From Sphingomonas sp. LHG3406-1 (lineage in GTDB: Bacteria > Pseudomonadota > Alphaproteobacteria > Sphingomonadales > Sphingomonadaceae), in the NCBI RefSeq assembly GCF_029637485.1, contig NZ_CP069128.1, forward strand, positions 2,450,001 to 2,514,000: a stretch of DNA of 64,000 nt, given 5' to 3'. The position numbers and the translations under genes are program-made. The notes under the pieces are model-generated. The model was not told where the DNA came from. It saw nothing but the letters and a program-made list of their open reading frames with translations, and did no database searches. Shown here in pieces: positions 11,152 through 20,224 of the stretch (position 1 is the stretch's first letter; each line of letters opens with the position of its first letter).

Positions 11152-11585
11152 ATCCGCCCGAAATTCTGATTGTTGGCCTTGCGCCCGAAGCCGGCGACCT
11201 GGCCCGGCCGGCTCTTCAGCGGATTGGTGGCCTTTTCGAACAGCTCGTTGGTCTGGTCGAACAGCTGGCGAAGCTTGACCACGTCGGCGACCAGCTCGTC
11301 CGGGAAGCGCCGGGTCTCGATGCACAGGCGCGCGGTCGATTCGATGAGCTCGGCAATCTTGGCCAGCGGTTCTGCGCCGAACTGGCGCGCTTCGCCCTTG
11401 ATGGTGTGGGCCGGCATCACCAGCGCGACCGTATTCTGCTCGCGCATCGCCTGCTCGATCGCGGCGACCGACTTCACGCCGTCCTCGCGGAAATAGGAGA
11501 GGATGCGGATGAAGCCGGGGCCGAGTTCGCCGCGAGTCTTCTCAAAATGCACCCAGTCGACGATCTCGCCGCCAGTTTCGTCCAC
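11148..11585 (-). CDS. Hpt domain protein
   Basis: 145 aa. MPAHTIKGEARQFGAEPLAKIAELIE is the histidine phosphotransfer motif (HxxKGxA), with the phosphoacceptor His in AHTIKG at about residue 60. Single-domain phosphotransfer proteins relay phosphate between a hybrid kinase and a receiver; no partner gene is adjacent. The C-terminal tail (PLKSRPGQVAGFGRKANNQNFGRI) is basic and probably disordered. It follows der on the same strand, 58 nt downstream, and may be transcribed with it. Confidence 0.85.
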   Translation of the reverse strand: MDETGGEIVDWVHFEKTRGELGPGFIRILSYFREDGVKSVAAIEQAMREQNTVALVMPAHTIKGEARQFGAEPLAKIAELIESTARLCIETRRFPDELVADVVKLRQLFDQTNELFEKATNPLKSRPGQVAGFGRKANNQNFGRI

Positions 11586-11643
11586 GTCACTGCCCCGCTG
11601 TTACTCTTCAGGCCATTGTAGGAGCCGAGAGGTAAAGGCGGGG

Positions 11644-13005
11644 TTAGCGGTCGAACGGGTTCTTGGGCGCGCGCAGGGTCAGGCGCAGCGGCACCGCACC
11701 GAGGCCGAACTCCTTGCGCAGGGAGTTGAGCAAGTAGCGGCGATAGCTTTCCGGCAGCTGGTCGACCCGTGTCCCGAAGGCAACGAAGGTCGGTGGCCGG
11801 GTCTTGATCTGGGTGATGTAGCGAAGCTTGATCCGCTTGCCGCCAGGCGCCGGCGGCGGATTCTGCTCGACGGCAGCCTCGAACCAGCGGTTGAGCTCGC
11901 CGGTCGGCACCCGCCGGTTCCAGCCTTCGCGCAGCGTGAAGGCGGCCTGGATCAGCTGGTCGATGCCCTTTCCGGTCACCGCCGAGACGGTCAGCACGGG
12001 CACACCCTTCAGCTGGCTGAGGCCCTCTTCCAGCGCCGCCTTGACCCCGTTGAACAGGGACGAGGCATTCTCCGCCACGTCCCACTTGTTTAGCGCGATG
12101 GCCAGTGCCCGGCCCTCGTCGATCACCGCGCTGGCGATCTTGAGGTCCTGCACCTCGAGCCCGCGGGTCGCGTCGAGCAGAAGCACCACCACCTCGGCCA
12201 TGTCGATCGCGCGGCGGGTGTCCTGCGCCGACAGCCACTCGAGCTTGTCGTCGACCTTGGCCCGCTTCCTCAGGCCCGCGGTATCGACCAGCTTCACCCG
12301 GCGCTTCTCGCCGTCGGCGGCGGTCCACTCCCAGTCGATGCTGATCGAATCGCGCGTGATCCCGGCTTCGGGACCGGTGATCATCCGGTCCTCGCCCAGC
12401 ATCCTGTTGACGAGCGTCGACTTGCCCGCGTTCGGGCGGCCCACCACCGCGAGGTGAAGCGGCCGGGCCGGGTCCTCGGGATCGAGCTCCGGCTCTTCCT
12501 CTTCCTCCCGCTCGACATGGGGACGGAGCGATTCGAACAGGTCGACCAGCCCCTCGCCATGCTCGGCGGACAGAGCGATCGGTTCGCCGAAGCCCAGGGC
12601 AAAGGCTTCCAGCCGGCCGCTCTCGCCCTGCCGGCCTTCCGCCTTGTTGGCGGCGACAATGACGGGCGTGTCCTCCTGGCGGAGCCAGCGGGCGATTTCC
12701 TCGTCGAGCGGAGTGACGCCTTCGCGCGCGTCGATCAGGAACAGCGCCGCATCCGCTTCGCGCACCGCAGCCTCGGTCTGGCGGCGCATGCGGCCGGGCA
12801 GGCTGGCCGGATCCTCATCCTCGAAGCCCGCCGTATCCATCACCTGGAACTCGAGCCCGAGCAGCTTGCCGTCGCCGACCCGCCGGTCGCGAGTCACGCC
12901 CGGACGGTCGTCGACCAGCGCCACGCGCTTGCCGACGAGGCGGTTGAACAGGGTCGACTTGCCCACGTTCGGGCGCCCGACGATGGCGACGATGGGTTGG
13001 GGCAT
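11644..13005 (-). CDS. der: Ribosome biogenesis GTPase Der (EngA)
   Basis: 453 aa, tandem GTPase domains needed for 50S subunit maturation. The first P-loop, GRPNVGKSTLFNRL, is at about residue 8, with DTAGFEDED as G3. The second, GRPNAGKSTLVNRM, is at about residue 190, with DTAGLRKRAKVDD and LNKWDV. The C-terminal KH-like domain ends LRAPKNPFDR. The first G4 motif is NKAEG rather than NKxD, as seen in alphaproteobacterial Der. Gene order yfgM-bamB-der matches that of many Proteobacteria. Confidence 0.97.
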   Translation of the reverse strand: MPQPIVAIVGRPNVGKSTLFNRLVGKRVALVDDRPGVTRDRRVGDGKLLGLEFQVMDTAGFEDEDPASLPGRMRRQTEAAVREADAALFLIDAREGVTPLDEEIARWLRQEDTPVIVAANKAEGRQGESGRLEAFALGFGEPIALSAEHGEGLVDLFESLRPHVEREEEEEPELDPEDPARPLHLAVVGRPNAGKSTLVNRMLGEDRMITGPEAGITRDSISIDWEWTAADGEKRRVKLVDTAGLRKRAKVDDKLEWLSAQDTRRAIDMAEVVVLLLDATRGLEVQDLKIASAVIDEGRALAIALNKWDVAENASSLFNGVKAALEEGLSQLKGVPVLTVSAVTGKGIDQLIQAAFTLREGWNRRVPTGELNRWFEAAVEQNPPPAPGGKRIKLRYITQIKTRPPTFVAFGTRVDQLPESYRRYLLNSLRKEFGLGAVPLRLTLRAPKNPFDR

Positions 13006-13033
13006 GAGGGGCGGTTAGCGGAAACACTTGCCT

Positions 13034-13066
13034 ATTGCGAGCGGCAGCCGACGCCACGCTCGCAAT
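13034..13066. repeat. Perfect inverted repeat between bamB and der
   Basis: ATTGCGAGCG (13034-13043) and CGCTCGCAAT (13057-13066) with a 13-nt loop, next to the palindrome CCGCTAGCGG at 13069-13078, which includes the bamB stop. It could tune expression of der relative to bamB, or be a REP-like element (ATTGCGAGCG is a common start of alphaproteobacterial REPs). No T-run. Confidence 0.6.
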
Positions 13067-13071
13067 AACCG

Positions 13072-14403
13072 CTAGCGGAAAGCGCTCAGCCGTCCCTTGT
13101 CGTCGAGCACGTAAAGCGTGTTGTTCGCCACCACCGGGGACACGGTCACCGCCGCGTCGAGCTTGGTCTGGCTCTGGAAGGCACCGGTCGCGGGGTCGAT
13201 GTTGACCATCACGCCATTGTCGCCGGCCAGGATCAGCCGACCGCCGGCCAGCACCGGTCCGACATAGGAGATCGGACCGCGCTTGGCCTTCTGGTTCTCG
13301 AACGCCGGAAGCTGGTTGATCCAGCGGATCTTCCCGTTGGTGCGGCTGATCGCCATCACCTTGGCATCGTCGGTAACCGCGAACAGCCAGTCGCCGGCAA
13401 CCCACGGCGTGGAGATGCCGGCGAGGTTGAGCTCCCAGATGCGCTGGCCGCTGATGAGGTCGAGCGCGACCATCCGCCCGCCCTGGCCGAGCGCGAACAC
13501 CTGCCCGTTGTCGATCACCGGGGAAGCGTCGATGTCCGACAGGGTGGCGACGCTGGTCGAGATGGAGGTGCGGGCAAGCGCGTCCTGCCACACCACGCGG
13601 CCATTCTCGTAGCGATAGGCGTTGAGCTCGCCCGACGAGAAGCCCGCTACCACCGTGCCCTGAGCGAAGGCCGGGGCGCCGGTCCCGTACACGCCGGCGA
13701 TCTCGACCGCGGCGGTCGCGGACCAGTTGGTCGCGCCGTCGGCGGTCTTGAGGCTGTAGAGCTGGTTGTCCTGGCTCATCACGTAGAGGGTGTCGCCGAC
13801 CACCGTTGGGGCACCGCGAAGCGGGCCGCCCGGGCGGACCTGCCAGATGGCCGCTCCGGTCGCGGCGTTGAGCGCGGTGACGAAGCCGAGGCCGTTGGTG
13901 GCGTACACACGGTCGCCCTCGGCCGCCACGCCGCCGCCGAACAGCGACGCATTGTTGCCGCGCTCGGTGCCGAACTGGGCCGACCAGCGCTGTCCGCCGG
14001 TCGCCGCGTCGAAGGCGCGGACGGTCGCGGTCGTGTCGATCGTGTAGACGGTGCCGCCGGAAACCACCGGGGCGCTGGCGAGCCGGCTATCGACCCGGCT
14101 GCCCTGGCCGATCGACACCGACCAGGCCCGCGCCACGCTGGCGCCGAGCGCCGGATGGCCGGCCGACTTGGACGGAGTTCCGCCCGGCTGCGTCCAGCTC
14201 TCGTTGGCGGTCGCCGCCGGAATCGAGAAGGGCAGAGCGGCTGTGGTCGGATCGACCTGGACGTCGGGGTCGGTGGAGAGAACCGAGACGCGGTCGCCGA
14301 CCACCGGGGTCTTCGGCCGCGACTTGCCGACCACGCCGCAGCCGGCGAGCAGCGAGGCGGTGGCAAGGAGGATGACGGTTTTGCGGATCATAGGTCGGTG
14401 CAT
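13072..14403 (-). CDS. bamB: Outer membrane assembly lipoprotein BamB (PQQ-like beta-propeller)
   Basis: 443-aa periplasmic lipoprotein of the BAM complex, which inserts outer-membrane beta-barrels. Signal MIRKTVILLATASLLAGCG has lipobox LAGC. Repeated propeller blades of the type GTVYTIDTTATVRAFDAATGGQRW follow. Start is either the first ATG (14403) or the ATG four codons later, which begins the signal cleanly. It begins 3 nt after the stop of the YfgM-like gene and lies upstream of der, the classical order, which supports BamB over other PQQ-propeller proteins. Confidence 0.9.
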   Translation of the reverse strand: MHRPMIRKTVILLATASLLAGCGVVGKSRPKTPVVGDRVSVLSTDPDVQVDPTTAALPFSIPAATANESWTQPGGTPSKSAGHPALGASVARAWSVSIGQGSRVDSRLASAPVVSGGTVYTIDTTATVRAFDAATGGQRWSAQFGTERGNNASLFGGGVAAEGDRVYATNGLGFVTALNAATGAAIWQVRPGGPLRGAPTVVGDTLYVMSQDNQLYSLKTADGATNWSATAAVEIAGVYGTGAPAFAQGTVVAGFSSGELNAYRYENGRVVWQDALARTSISTSVATLSDIDASPVIDNGQVFALGQGGRMVALDLISGQRIWELNLAGISTPWVAGDWLFAVTDDAKVMAISRTNGKIRWINQLPAFENQKAKRGPISYVGPVLAGGRLILAGDNGVMVNIDPATGAFQSQTKLDAAVTVSPVVANNTLYVLDDKGRLSAFR

Positions 14404-14406
14404 GTC

Positions 14407-15093
14407 CTAGCGGGCGGCGGGAGCGGCCGGAATGGAGAGGCTGCCGGCGAGCTGTTCGACCCGGGCACGGATGGTGGCGGGAACGCTCTTCTCGGCGGCG
14501 ATGGCCTTGAGCAGGGTCGCGGCCTCGTTGCGGCGATTGCTCTTGAGCATGGCAAGGGCGGTCAGTTCGCCGGCCGCGCCGTACCAGGCATTGTCCTTGA
14601 CGGCGAGCGGCTGGAGCCGGGCGACGACATCCTCGGGCTTCAGGCTGTCGAACTCGAGCTGGGTGCGGCGGACCAAAGCCGCGTCGCGATAGGCCTGCGG
14701 TACCGACTTGTCGTCGGCGACCTGCCCATATTGCGCAACTGCGGTGGTCCGATCGCCGCTCTGCAGCGCAAGCGCCGCGCGGGTCAGCCGGGCCGCCGCT
14801 TCCATGCTCGGATTGGCGTCGGCGGCGAGCGCGTCCAGCCGCCTGGCCGAATCCTGCTTGGGCTGGCCGACGTCCGACAGAATGGCGCTGAACGTCTCGC
14901 TGTTGGTGGCAGCCTTCTCGTTCTGACGGTTCTGCCAGAACAGCCATCCGCCGACGGCGAGCAGCAGCAGCACGGCCGCCGCCGCGAACCAGCTGCCGTA
15001 GCGCTTGACCACCGCCTCAGCCTGGTCGCGCCGGAGATTTTCATCGACTTCGCGGATGAAGCTTTCGCTTGTTTCGCCGGGAGCCAGAGCCAA
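14407..15093 (-). CDS. yfgM: YfgM-like tetratricopeptide protein
   Basis: 228 aa. A cytoplasmic N-terminus (ESFIREVDENLRRDQAEAVVKRYG), one transmembrane helix (WFAAAAVLLLLAVGGWLFWQ, about 35-54), then a periplasmic TPR-like region. This is the architecture of YfgM, a membrane-anchored partner of SecYEG and periplasmic chaperones. The start is TTG at 15093 with AAGAAGG 7 nt upstream; there is no suitable ATG. First gene of the yfgM-bamB-der cluster. Confidence 0.82.
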   Translation of the reverse strand: MALAPGETSESFIREVDENLRRDQAEAVVKRYGSWFAAAAVLLLLAVGGWLFWQNRQNEKAATNSETFSAILSDVGQPKQDSARRLDALAADANPSMEAAARLTRAALALQSGDRTTAVAQYGQVADDKSVPQAYRDAALVRRTQLEFDSLKPEDVVARLQPLAVKDNAWYGAAGELTALAMLKSNRRNEAATLLKAIAAEKSVPATIRARVEQLAGSLSIPAAPAAR

Positions 15094-15236
15094 GACAGGA
15101 CCTTCTTAAGATGCCAGGAAGCAAGCCTCCTATCGCCCGCGGACGATGAACGGGAGCTTTGCGTTGCGTAGCGTCTAGCCGAGGTGCGTCATTTGGCAAA
15201 GAGCCCGGCCGATCGCTTCGGCCGGGCTCGTTCGTC

Positions 15237-15971
15237 TTACCCGCGCCTCAGGCGTGGCAGGAGCATTCCGGCTTCCCGCCGATACCGGTGGTAGCGCTCG
15301 CCGAAGAGGGCAATCAGGTCGCGCTCCTCCAGCTGTATCCCGACCAGCATGAACAGGCTCATGCCCCCGGCGAAGAGCAGGCCACCGGCGGTCATCGTCG
15401 GCACCGACCAGAAGGCGATGAAGAAGCCGAGGTAGATCGGATGACGGACCAGCTTGTAGAGCAGCGGCGTGCGGAAGATCGGGTCCGAGGCGTCCCGCGC
15501 CCGGAGGTTGAACCAGGCCTGCTGCAGCCCGAACAGCTCGAAATGGTTGATGAGGAAGGTGCTGAGTAGCACGATTCCCCATCCGAGCGCGAACAGGCCC
15601 CACAGCAGGACTGCCGCCACACCATCTGCCGACCACAGGAAGGCCGGAATCGGCCGCCACAGGACGAACATGAGCATCAGCATCACGCTTGCCGCCAGCA
15701 CATAGGTGCTGCGCTCGACCGCCGCGGGGACAAATCCCGTCAGCCAGCGCTTGAACCCGCGCCGGGCCATGCCGCTGTGCTGCAGGCCGAACAATGCGAT
15801 CAGCGTCAGATCGACCCCGACCGCCGTGGCGACCGGACCGAAGCCGCCGCCCCGGTTCACCGTCAGCGGCGCGAACGGCAGGTCGCCGACGAAGGCGATC
15901 AGGTAAAGGAAGGTGGCGAAGAAGATGGCATAGACCGTGACGGAATAGGCCATGATGGGCCAGCGGCTCAT
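15237..15971 (-). CDS. mddA: MddA-like methanethiol S-methyltransferase (integral membrane)
   Basis: 244-aa polytopic membrane protein of the NnrU/isoprenylcysteine methyltransferase superfamily. The C-terminal block KLVRHPIYLGFFIAFWSVPTM, then GIQLEERDLIALFGERYHRYRREAGMLLP, matches MddA, which methylates methanethiol to dimethyl sulfide with SAM. RHPIYLG and the EERDL...YxxYR motif form the SAM pocket in this superfamily. Start at MSRWPIMAY. Divergent from an AraC/hydrolase hybrid gene with 102 nt between. Subfamily assignment is from memory; another small-thiol substrate is possible. Confidence 0.75.
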   Translation of the reverse strand: MSRWPIMAYSVTVYAIFFATFLYLIAFVGDLPFAPLTVNRGGGFGPVATAVGVDLTLIALFGLQHSGMARRGFKRWLTGFVPAAVERSTYVLAASVMLMLMFVLWRPIPAFLWSADGVAAVLLWGLFALGWGIVLLSTFLINHFELFGLQQAWFNLRARDASDPIFRTPLLYKLVRHPIYLGFFIAFWSVPTMTAGGLLFAGGMSLFMLVGIQLEERDLIALFGERYHRYRREAGMLLPRLRRG

Positions 15972-16073
15972 GCGTTGAACTCCCTGCTGCTGCTCGGTGC
16001 AGCTTGTGCCGCCGACCCCGGCGCCGGGCCATGACCGCCCGTCTTGAAGAATTGATCGAAAAGCCGGAAAACC

Positions 16074-17315
16074 ATGTCCATGCCGGCGCAGCAGGACCTG
16101 GCCAGGCCGCCACCGGGCGCGCTTCATGACCGGGCGGTCGCGCGGGCGCTCGACCTCATCCACGCCCATTATGCCGAGCCGCTCAGCATCACGGCGCTGG
16201 CGCGCGAGGCGGGCGTGTCGCGAAGCGTCCTGTGCGAGCGTTTCGCCGCCGCCACGGGCATGCCGCCGATCCGTTATGCGGGGCGATGGCGGCTGGAGGT
16301 GGCCGCCCGGCTCCTGTCGGGAGAGAAACTGAGCCTCGCCGAGATCGCCTGGCGGACCGGCTTCGGCAGCGAGGCGGCGTTCAACCGTGCCTTCAAGCGG
16401 CAATTTGGCGCGCCGCCGGCGAAGTGGCGACGCTCGGCGATGCGGCGCGACGAGGGACCGGACCTTCCGCCGCAGCAACTGCACAGCTGCCGCGCGCGGG
16501 ACGGCACGCGCATCGCCTGGGCCGATGCGGGCGCCGGCTTTCCGCTGCTGAAGACCGCCAATTGGCTGAACCACCTGACCTTCGACTGGGAAAGCCCGCT
16601 GTGGCGCCACTGGCTCAAGGAGCTCACGCGGGACAATCGCCTGATCCGCTACGACGAGCGCGGCAACGGTCTCAGCGAATGGAACAGCGAGCTCGGCTTC
16701 GAAGCCTTTGTCGACGATCTCGAGGCGGTCGTCGATGCCGCCGGGCTGGAGCGGTTCGACCTGTTCGCCATCTCGCAGGGCGCGGCGGTCGCGATCGCCT
16801 ATTCGCTCCGCCATCCCGGCCGGATTCGCCGGCTGGTGCTGCTCGGCGGCTATGCCCTCGGCTTCCGCGGGCGGCTGGCGGGGGACGATCTGGCGCGCCG
16901 CGAAGCGATGATCACCCTGTGCCGGACGGGGTGGGGCGCCAACAATCCGGCCTACCGGCAGCTGTTCACCAGCCTCTACATTCCCGGCGGCACGCGCGAG
17001 CAGGCGGACTGGTTCAACGAGATGCAGCGCGCCTCGACCTCGCCTGAGAATGCCGAACGGCTGCAGCATGTCTTCGGCGGGATCGATGTCCGCCACATGC
17101 TTCCCCAAGTCTCCGTCCCGACCCTCGTCATGCATGCCCGCGACGATGCCGTGATCCCCTTCCAGAACGGCGAATATCTGGCTGCGAAGATCCCCGGCGC
17201 GACCCTGGTCCCGATCGACAGCGCCAACCACATCCTGCTCGAGGACGAGCCGGGGTGGCAGCAGTTCGTCACCGCCCTCCGCGCTTTCCTCGGGGATCAG
17301 CCCTTGGGGCGGTAG
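16074..17315 (+). CDS. AraC-type HTH fused to an alpha/beta hydrolase
   Basis: 413 aa with two domains. Residues about 18-122 are an AraC DNA-binding domain: [27 protein letters not shown] is the first HTH, and [34 protein letters not shown] the second plus signature. Residues about 135-410 are an alpha/beta hydrolase: nucleophile elbow [13 protein letters not shown] (Ser with Ala at the first small position), Asp in [11 protein letters not shown], His in SANHILLED. AraC proteins usually carry the sensor N-terminal; here the DNA-binding domain comes first. Possibly the hydrolase fold binds or processes an effector that controls the divergent mddA (inference). The 3' end overlaps convergent panB by 19 nt. 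Confidence 0.85.
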   Translation: MSMPAQQDLARPPPGALHDRAVARALDLIHAHYAEPLSITALAREAGVSRSVLCERFAAATGMPPIRYAGRWRLEVAARLLSGEKLSLAEIAWRTGFGSEAAFNRAFKRQFGAPPAKWRRSAMRRDEGPDLPPQQLHSCRARDGTRIAWADAGAGFPLLKTANWLNHLTFDWESPLWRHWLKELTRDNRLIRYDERGNGLSEWNSELGFEAFVDDLEAVVDAAGLERFDLFAISQGAAVAIAYSLRHPGRIRRLVLLGGYALGFRGRLAGDDLARREAMITLCRTGWGANNPAYRQLFTSLYIPGGTREQADWFNEMQRASTSPENAERLQHVFGGIDVRHMLPQVSVPTLVMHARDDAVIPFQNGEYLAAKIPGATLVPIDSANHILLEDEPGWQQFVTALRAFLGDQPLGR

Positions 17316-18166
17316 GTCTGGTCGCTGGTCGGGAAGCTGCGCGCCCGGACTTCCCCGGCATAGGTCTCGACCGCCTGGCCGATCCGGCTGGCGAGGTCGT
17401 CGTAACGCTTCACGAACCGCGGGGTGCGCTCGAACAGGCCGAGCATGTCCTCGGTCACCAGCACCTGGCCGTCGCATTCGGCCGAGGCGCCGATCCCGAT
17501 TGAAGGGACGGGAATGGCCCGCGTGATCTCGGTCGCGAGATCCTCCATCACCCCTTCGAGCACGACCGCGAAGGCGCCGGCCTCGGCCACCGCCACCGCA
17601 TCCGCCCTGATCTTGGCCGCTTCGGCCTCCGACCGGCCGCGCGCGCCATAGCCGCCGAGCGCGTTCACCGCCTGCGGGGTCAGCCCGACATGGCCGATCA
17701 CCGGGATTCCTCGCTCGGTCAGGAAGCGGACGGTCGGCGCCATGGCCGCGCCGCCTTCCAGCTTCACCGCGGCGCAGCCCGTCTCCTTCATCACCCGCGC
17801 CGCGCTGGCGAAGGCCTGTTCGGGGCTCGCCTCATAGCTTCCGAACGGCATGTCGACGGCGACCAGCGCATGCCAGCTTCCGCGCACCACCGCCGCGCCA
17901 TGGGCGCACATCATCTCCAGCGTCACCGGCACGGTCGACGGCAGGCCGTAGATCACCTGCCCGAGGCTGTCCCCCACCAGCAGCAGGTCGCAATGGGGGT
18001 CGAGCAGCTGCGCCATCCGCATCGTATAGGCGGTCAGCATCACGATCGGCTGGCTTGTGACGCCGTCCTGCTTGCGGCCCTTGAGCGTCGGCACGGTCAT
18101 GCGCTTGCCGGGCACCGGCGACGGGGTCGCGCGGCTGGTCGCGGTATCGAGGGTGAAGGTACTCAA
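17297..18166 (-). CDS. panB: 3-methyl-2-oxobutanoate hydroxymethyltransferase
   Basis: 289 aa. Makes ketopantoate from 2-oxoisovalerate and methylene-THF for pantothenate/CoA synthesis. [14 protein letters not shown] is the metal-binding Asp region, [11 protein letters not shown] and AVKLEGG hold further active-site residues, and [13 protein letters not shown] is conserved. Start taken as TTG at 18166: AGAGAGG lies 9 nt upstream, and this TTG overlaps the TGA of the upstream gene (TTGA), a coupling arrangement. An ATG at 18100 would give 267 aa and remains possible. Confidence 0.93.
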   Translation of the reverse strand: MSTFTLDTATSRATPSPVPGKRMTVPTLKGRKQDGVTSQPIVMLTAYTMRMAQLLDPHCDLLLVGDSLGQVIYGLPSTVPVTLEMMCAHGAAVVRGSWHALVAVDMPFGSYEASPEQAFASAARVMKETGCAAVKLEGGAAMAPTVRFLTERGIPVIGHVGLTPQAVNALGGYGARGRSEAEAAKIRADAVAVAEAGAFAVVLEGVMEDLATEITRAIPVPSIGIGASAECDGQVLVTEDMLGLFERTPRFVKRYDDLASRIGQAVETYAGEVRARSFPTSDQTYRPKG

Positions 18167-18597
18167 CGAAGCCAACCTCTCTGTTGCGAATGCCGGGCGA
18201 ACCAGAAGCTGGTCCAGCACAGGGCGATGACCACGACGGCCGCGACCACGTCGCCTTCCGTGCCAAGTTCCCGCACGGCCGGCGTGATAGCGAAGGGCAG
18301 GAACGTGCCGATTGCCCCGATCAGCGAGACGAGCAGGACCGGAACCGACCAGCGCCGGCGAAGCAGCAGCCCGACCGCGCCGACCAGACCCGACCAGACG
18401 GCAATGGCATAGACTGAGGTCTGCCACGCGGGCATCGCGGCCATCAGCGCCTGGCGATCGGCCGGGAATTGCTCGATCGGCGTCATCACCGTCGCCAAAT
18501 AGCCGGCCACGCCGATCAGCATGAACAGGAGCACGCCAATCGCGCCCGCCCAGTACCATTTCTTGAACGGCTGGGGCGCAAACCTCGCATCCGCCAT
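18163..18597 (-). CDS. Small polytopic membrane protein
   Basis: 144 aa, unrecognised family. Four hydrophobic stretches: [59 protein letters not shown] and [18 protein letters not shown]. The N-terminal cytoplasmic segment has KKWYW. It is translationally coupled to panB through a 4-nt TTGA overlap. No known pantothenate function is implied by the sequence, but co-transcription is likely. Confidence 0.7.
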   Translation of the reverse strand: MADARFAPQPFKKWYWAGAIGVLLFMLIGVAGYLATVMTPIEQFPADRQALMAAMPAWQTSVYAIAVWSGLVGAVGLLLRRRWSVPVLLVSLIGAIGTFLPFAITPAVRELGTEGDVVAAVVVIALCWTSFWFARHSQQRGWLR

Positions 18598-18631
18598 TCC
18601 TTCCTCCCCTGTCAGATCCTCACCCTCATAG

Positions 18632-18680
18632 CGTTCCCGCTTGACGCTGGGAACGGAAACGCAACCATTTGCGTCGATAG
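18632..18680. promoter_or_regulatory. Possible promoter region with inverted repeat and EcfG-like motif
   Basis: CGTTCCC (18632-18638) and GGGAACG (18649-18655) form an inverted repeat between the divergent membrane-protein and usg genes. GGAAC (18650) followed after 17 nt by CGTC (18672) is one mismatch from the alphaproteobacterial EcfG general-stress promoter (GGAAC-N16/17-CGTT), reading toward usg. Motif match only. Confidence 0.3.
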
Positions 18681-18705
18681 TGTCGGGACTTCATGGGAGA
18701 GGAGC

Positions 18706-18987
18706 ATGACGAAGGGACTGGTCACCCCCGATCTCCAGCTTCAGCTCGAAGGCTATGGGCTTAGCCTGGTCGAAGTGCATTATTATATGCCGGACCACCC
18801 GAGCCTGCTCCAGCTCTTCTCCTTCCAGCAATATGATGTGGCGCCGAGGTTTCCGGCGTTGCACCACTTCCTCGATCACTGGCGGCGCGAAATCGAAGCC
18901 ACCCTCCACTCGATCCGCCTCAACCATCGCCAGCTGATCGGCGCGGGCGAATGGCGCAACGTCGCGACGGAGTGGGTGATCAACTGA
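18706..18987 (+). CDS. usg: Usg family protein
   Basis: 93-aa protein of the Usg family (first described near trp genes of Caulobacter). The core LEGYGLSLVEVHYYMPDHPSLLQLFSFQQYDVAPRFP and the HFLDHWRREIEATLHSI region are characteristic. No catalytic motif is known. ATG at 18706 is preceded by GGAGAGGAGC. Its 3' end overlaps the convergent MFS pseudogene by 8 nt. Confidence 0.85.
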   Translation: MTKGLVTPDLQLQLEGYGLSLVEVHYYMPDHPSLLQLFSFQQYDVAPRFPALHHFLDHWRREIEATLHSIRLNHRQLIGAGEWRNVATEWVIN

Positions 18988-20151
18988 CGCGACGTCCCTC
19001 CGGCAGCTGCCACAGCATCACCCCTGCTGCCGCCGCCACCGCGGCGCTCGCCAGGAAGGTGGCGTCCGCTCCGTCGCGGTCCCACAGCATGCCGCCGCCG
19101 AGGCTCGCCAGCAGCAGCCCGATGCCCGTCGCGACATGGAACAGGCCAAAGCTCGTCGCGCGCAGGTGTGGCGGCGCGGCACCGGCGACCAGCTTGGCGA
19201 ACAGTCCCTGCGTCAGCGCCATGTGCGCGCCCCACAGGGCGACCCCGAGCAGCAGGCCGACCATCCCCGGCACCATCGCCAGCAGCAGGTTGCCCGCCAC
19301 CAGCAGCGCGATCCCCGTCGTCAGGATGGTGCGGGGATCGCGTCGGTCGGACAGGGCGCCGGCCGGGTAGGAGAGCAGGAAATAGGAAAGGTTGAACACC
19401 ACCAGCACCAGCGGCGCGAGCGTCAGGGCGACGCCTTCCTCGACCGCCTTCAGCACGAAGAAACCTTCGGAAAAGCGCGCTAGCGTGAACAGGAAGGCGA
19501 CGAGGATGATCGCCGGCAATTGCGGTCCACCTCGCGAAACCCGCTGAGCAGCGGCTGCGGCCTGGTCTGCGCGCGGTGCTCGGCTGGTTCCTTCAGGAAC
19601 AACAGCAGGATGAGTACCGCCACCACAGCCGGGACGACCGCGATCCAGAAGACGGAGCGGATGTCGCCCGCAAGCCAGATCATCAGCCCGGCCGCCGCAA
19701 TCGGCGCCAGCAACGCGCCGGCCGTATCGAGGCTCTGGCGCAGGCCGTAGGCGGCGCCCCTTTGCTCGGGCGGGGTATCGTCGGCGATCAGCGCGTCGCG
19801 CGGCGCGCCCCTCAGGCCCTTTGCCGTCCGGTCGACCAGCCGCGCCCCGAGCACCGCCAGCGGCCCCGTCGCAAAGGCGAACAGCGGCTTGGTCGCCGCC
19901 GCCAGCCCATAGCCGAGAAGGATCCACGGCTTGCGCCTGCGATTGCGATCGCTGAGCCGCCCGCCGGCCAGCTTGGCGAAGCTCGCGGTGGCCTCCGCCA
20001 CCCCGTCGATCGCGCCCAGCACCGCCACGCTGGCGCCGAGTGTCACCGTGACGAACAGCGGCAGCAGCGCGTGGATGATCTCGCTCGACAGGTCCATGAA
20101 CAGGCTGACGAAGCCAAGGACCCAGACGGAGCGGGGGAGGGGACGGCGCAC
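18980..20151 (-). pseudogene. MFS transporter interrupted by a frameshift
   Basis: The N-terminal half, starting MRRPLPRSVWVLGFVSLFMDLSSEIIH at 20151, has the MFS motif GGRLSDRNRRRKP and about six helices. It runs into a short junk tail that stops at 19480. The C-terminal half continues without a gap in another frame from about 19527: PAIILVAFLFTLARFSEGFFVLKA, with ALSDRRDPRT as the second-half signature, and ends at 18980. Restoring one G in GTGGACCG (to GTGGGACCG, about 19525-19530) rejoins FREVGPQLPAIILVAF. Either a recent one-base deletion or a sequencing error in a G run. Confidence 0.85.
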
Positions 20152-20167
20152 CGTTCCTCACAAAAGC

Positions 20168-20203
20168 AAAGGGCCCCGGAACGCAAGGTTCCGGAGCCCT
20201 TCA
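20168..20203 (-). terminator. Rho-independent terminator of the beta-barrel gene
   Basis: Stem GGGCTCCGGAAC / GTTCCGGGGCCC on the minus strand (one mismatch, 4-nt loop) followed by TTTGCTTTTG. It lies 22 nt past the stop of the outer-membrane protein gene. Confidence 0.85.
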
Positions 20204-20224
20204 CTGGTTTCAGGCTATGAAGCC

